Positions 33,260 through 33,702 of a stretch of DNA of 33,702 bases are shown here, in pieces. The notes under the pieces were generated by a model, which saw only the letters and a list, made by a program, of their open reading frames with translations, had not been told where the DNA came from and did not search any database. The translations under genes were made by a program, and so were the position numbers. Each line of letters begins with the position of its first letter. Within the stretch, counting starts at the first letter, position 1. Origin of the DNA: Gnetum montanum (taxonomy: Eukaryota > Streptophyta > Gnetopsida > Gnetales > Gnetaceae); the NCBI GenBank assembly GCA_015680685.1, contig MNCI01002335.1, positions 60,151 to 93,852 of the forward strand, written 5' to 3'.

Positions 33260-33586
33260 ATCTATGGGATGATAATCCCTCATGTCAAAATCTTCCGCAA
33301 CGTATTCAGTGAAATGTTCTTGCATGCCAATCTATGCCAAGGCACGAAAAAGCATATGAGAGATTACTCGATTTGGGGGTAACACGATGTTACCTTGCAA
33401 GTCTCTCCACCGCAGTTGTTCATCCTGATGGAGAATAAAAGCAAAGTGAGGAATATACTCATTGGGATGAGTATATGTCATCTTATATTGTTTGGGACTT
33501 GGCTAATTTTGATTATGTTTTTTATGTTGCCGACTGTCTCCAGTATGGTCCTTATGTAGTGAGTTGCTCTTATGAGAAGAAGACAT
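33260..33586 (-). pseudogene. gag: gag N-terminal part of element 2
   Basis: It starts at ATG 33586 (MSSSHKSN type, like element 1's MSSSPNKS) and reads left until element 3 interrupts it at 33260; the rest is at 15706 and below. A stop (TAG) follows LFRALA, at the place where element 1 has TGA after LHCVLA. Both probably derive from TGG (Trp), lost independently. Bases 33260-33264 (ATCTA) are the right target duplication of element 3. Confidence 0.8.
33453..33476 (-). promoter_or_regulatory. Inverted repeat in element 2 gag, homologue of 8624-8655
   Basis: Arms ATATACTCAT and ATGAGTATAT pair perfectly around TGGG. Compared with element 1, one pair has changed on both sides (T-A to C-G) and the outer pairs are lost. 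Confidence 0.4.
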
Positions 33587-33702
33587 TTTTATCAGTGTGC
33601 TAAATTCACCATTATTTAAATTTTTATTTGATTAACCCAAAGGTTCGTTAAGGCTCACAACGATGTGAGTGATATCCCTTATGTTCCATTGGCATACAAA
33701 CA
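33587..33702 (-). other. Element 2 leader, cut by window end
   Basis: This aligns with 8765-8885 of element 1. The primer site and 5' LTR should begin within about 10-30 bases beyond the window. Confidence 0.6.

Larger units (their letters stand above)
9945..33702 (-). mobile_element. Element 2: gag-protease LTR retrotransposon, split by element 3
   Basis: This is a relative of element 1 in the same orientation. Its 3' LTR is 9945-10955. The internal region runs 10956-15706, is interrupted by element 3 (15707-33259), and resumes 33260-33702. By alignment with element 1 the window ends roughly 28 bases before its 5' LTR, so that LTR and the primer site are outside. The plan matches element 1: gag, then retropepsin, an antisense small ORF, and no RT or integrase seen. 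A 999-base gap (12174-13172) covers the end of protease and part of the antisense ORF, so content there is unknown. Confidence 0.85.

Overview
This window is intergenic DNA from a seed plant, probably one with a large, repeat-rich genome. No ordinary single-copy host gene, tRNA or rRNA is visible. It is a nest of decayed retrotransposons: Ty1/copia, LINE, and two kinds of Ty3/gypsy-type LTR elements. The species cannot be named from the sequence.

Layout. (1) Bases 1-1105 hold a worn copia RT/RNase H remnant (+) split by the 3' end of a LINE (670-1030). (2) Bases 2713-9692 are a complete LTR element on the minus strand (element 1), with 780-bp LTRs, a perfect AAGGT target duplication, a tRNA-Asp-type primer site, one long decayed gag-protease frame and no RT, RNase H or integrase. 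(3) From 9945 to beyond the window end lies a relative on the same strand (element 2) with a longer LTR (1011 bp). It has a 999-base assembly gap and is interrupted by element 3. Its gag starts at 33586, runs to 33260, then resumes at 15706. (4) Bases 15707-33259 are a 17.6-kb Ty3/gypsy element of the Tat/Ogre type on the plus strand (element 3), with 1.58-kb LTRs and an ATCTG/ATCTA duplication. Its order is gag, protease, a predicted 5.2-kb intron, RT, RNase H, a second archaeal-type RNase H, integrase, a minisatellite-rich 3' region, then the 3' LTR.

The most striking content is inside element 3. The predicted sense intron between protease and RT (21321-26486) carries a gene on the opposite strand (26082 to 22011). 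It can be modelled as eight exons with GT-AG introns. All splice phases agree and give one 1053-codon frame, broken only by eight TAG/TGA codons of the kind expected from decay of methylated cytosine. It has its own TATA-like box. I do not recognise its product. The gag-protease elements 1 and 2 also carry a small conserved ORF antisense to gag, so antisense cargo recurs here.

All elements look dead. Element 3 has YVDN instead of YVDD in RT and INNG instead of TDNG in integrase. Element 1 has lost its protease Asp. Nearly every stop codon is a TAG or TGA, and several can be shown by paralogue comparison to come from CAG or TGG.
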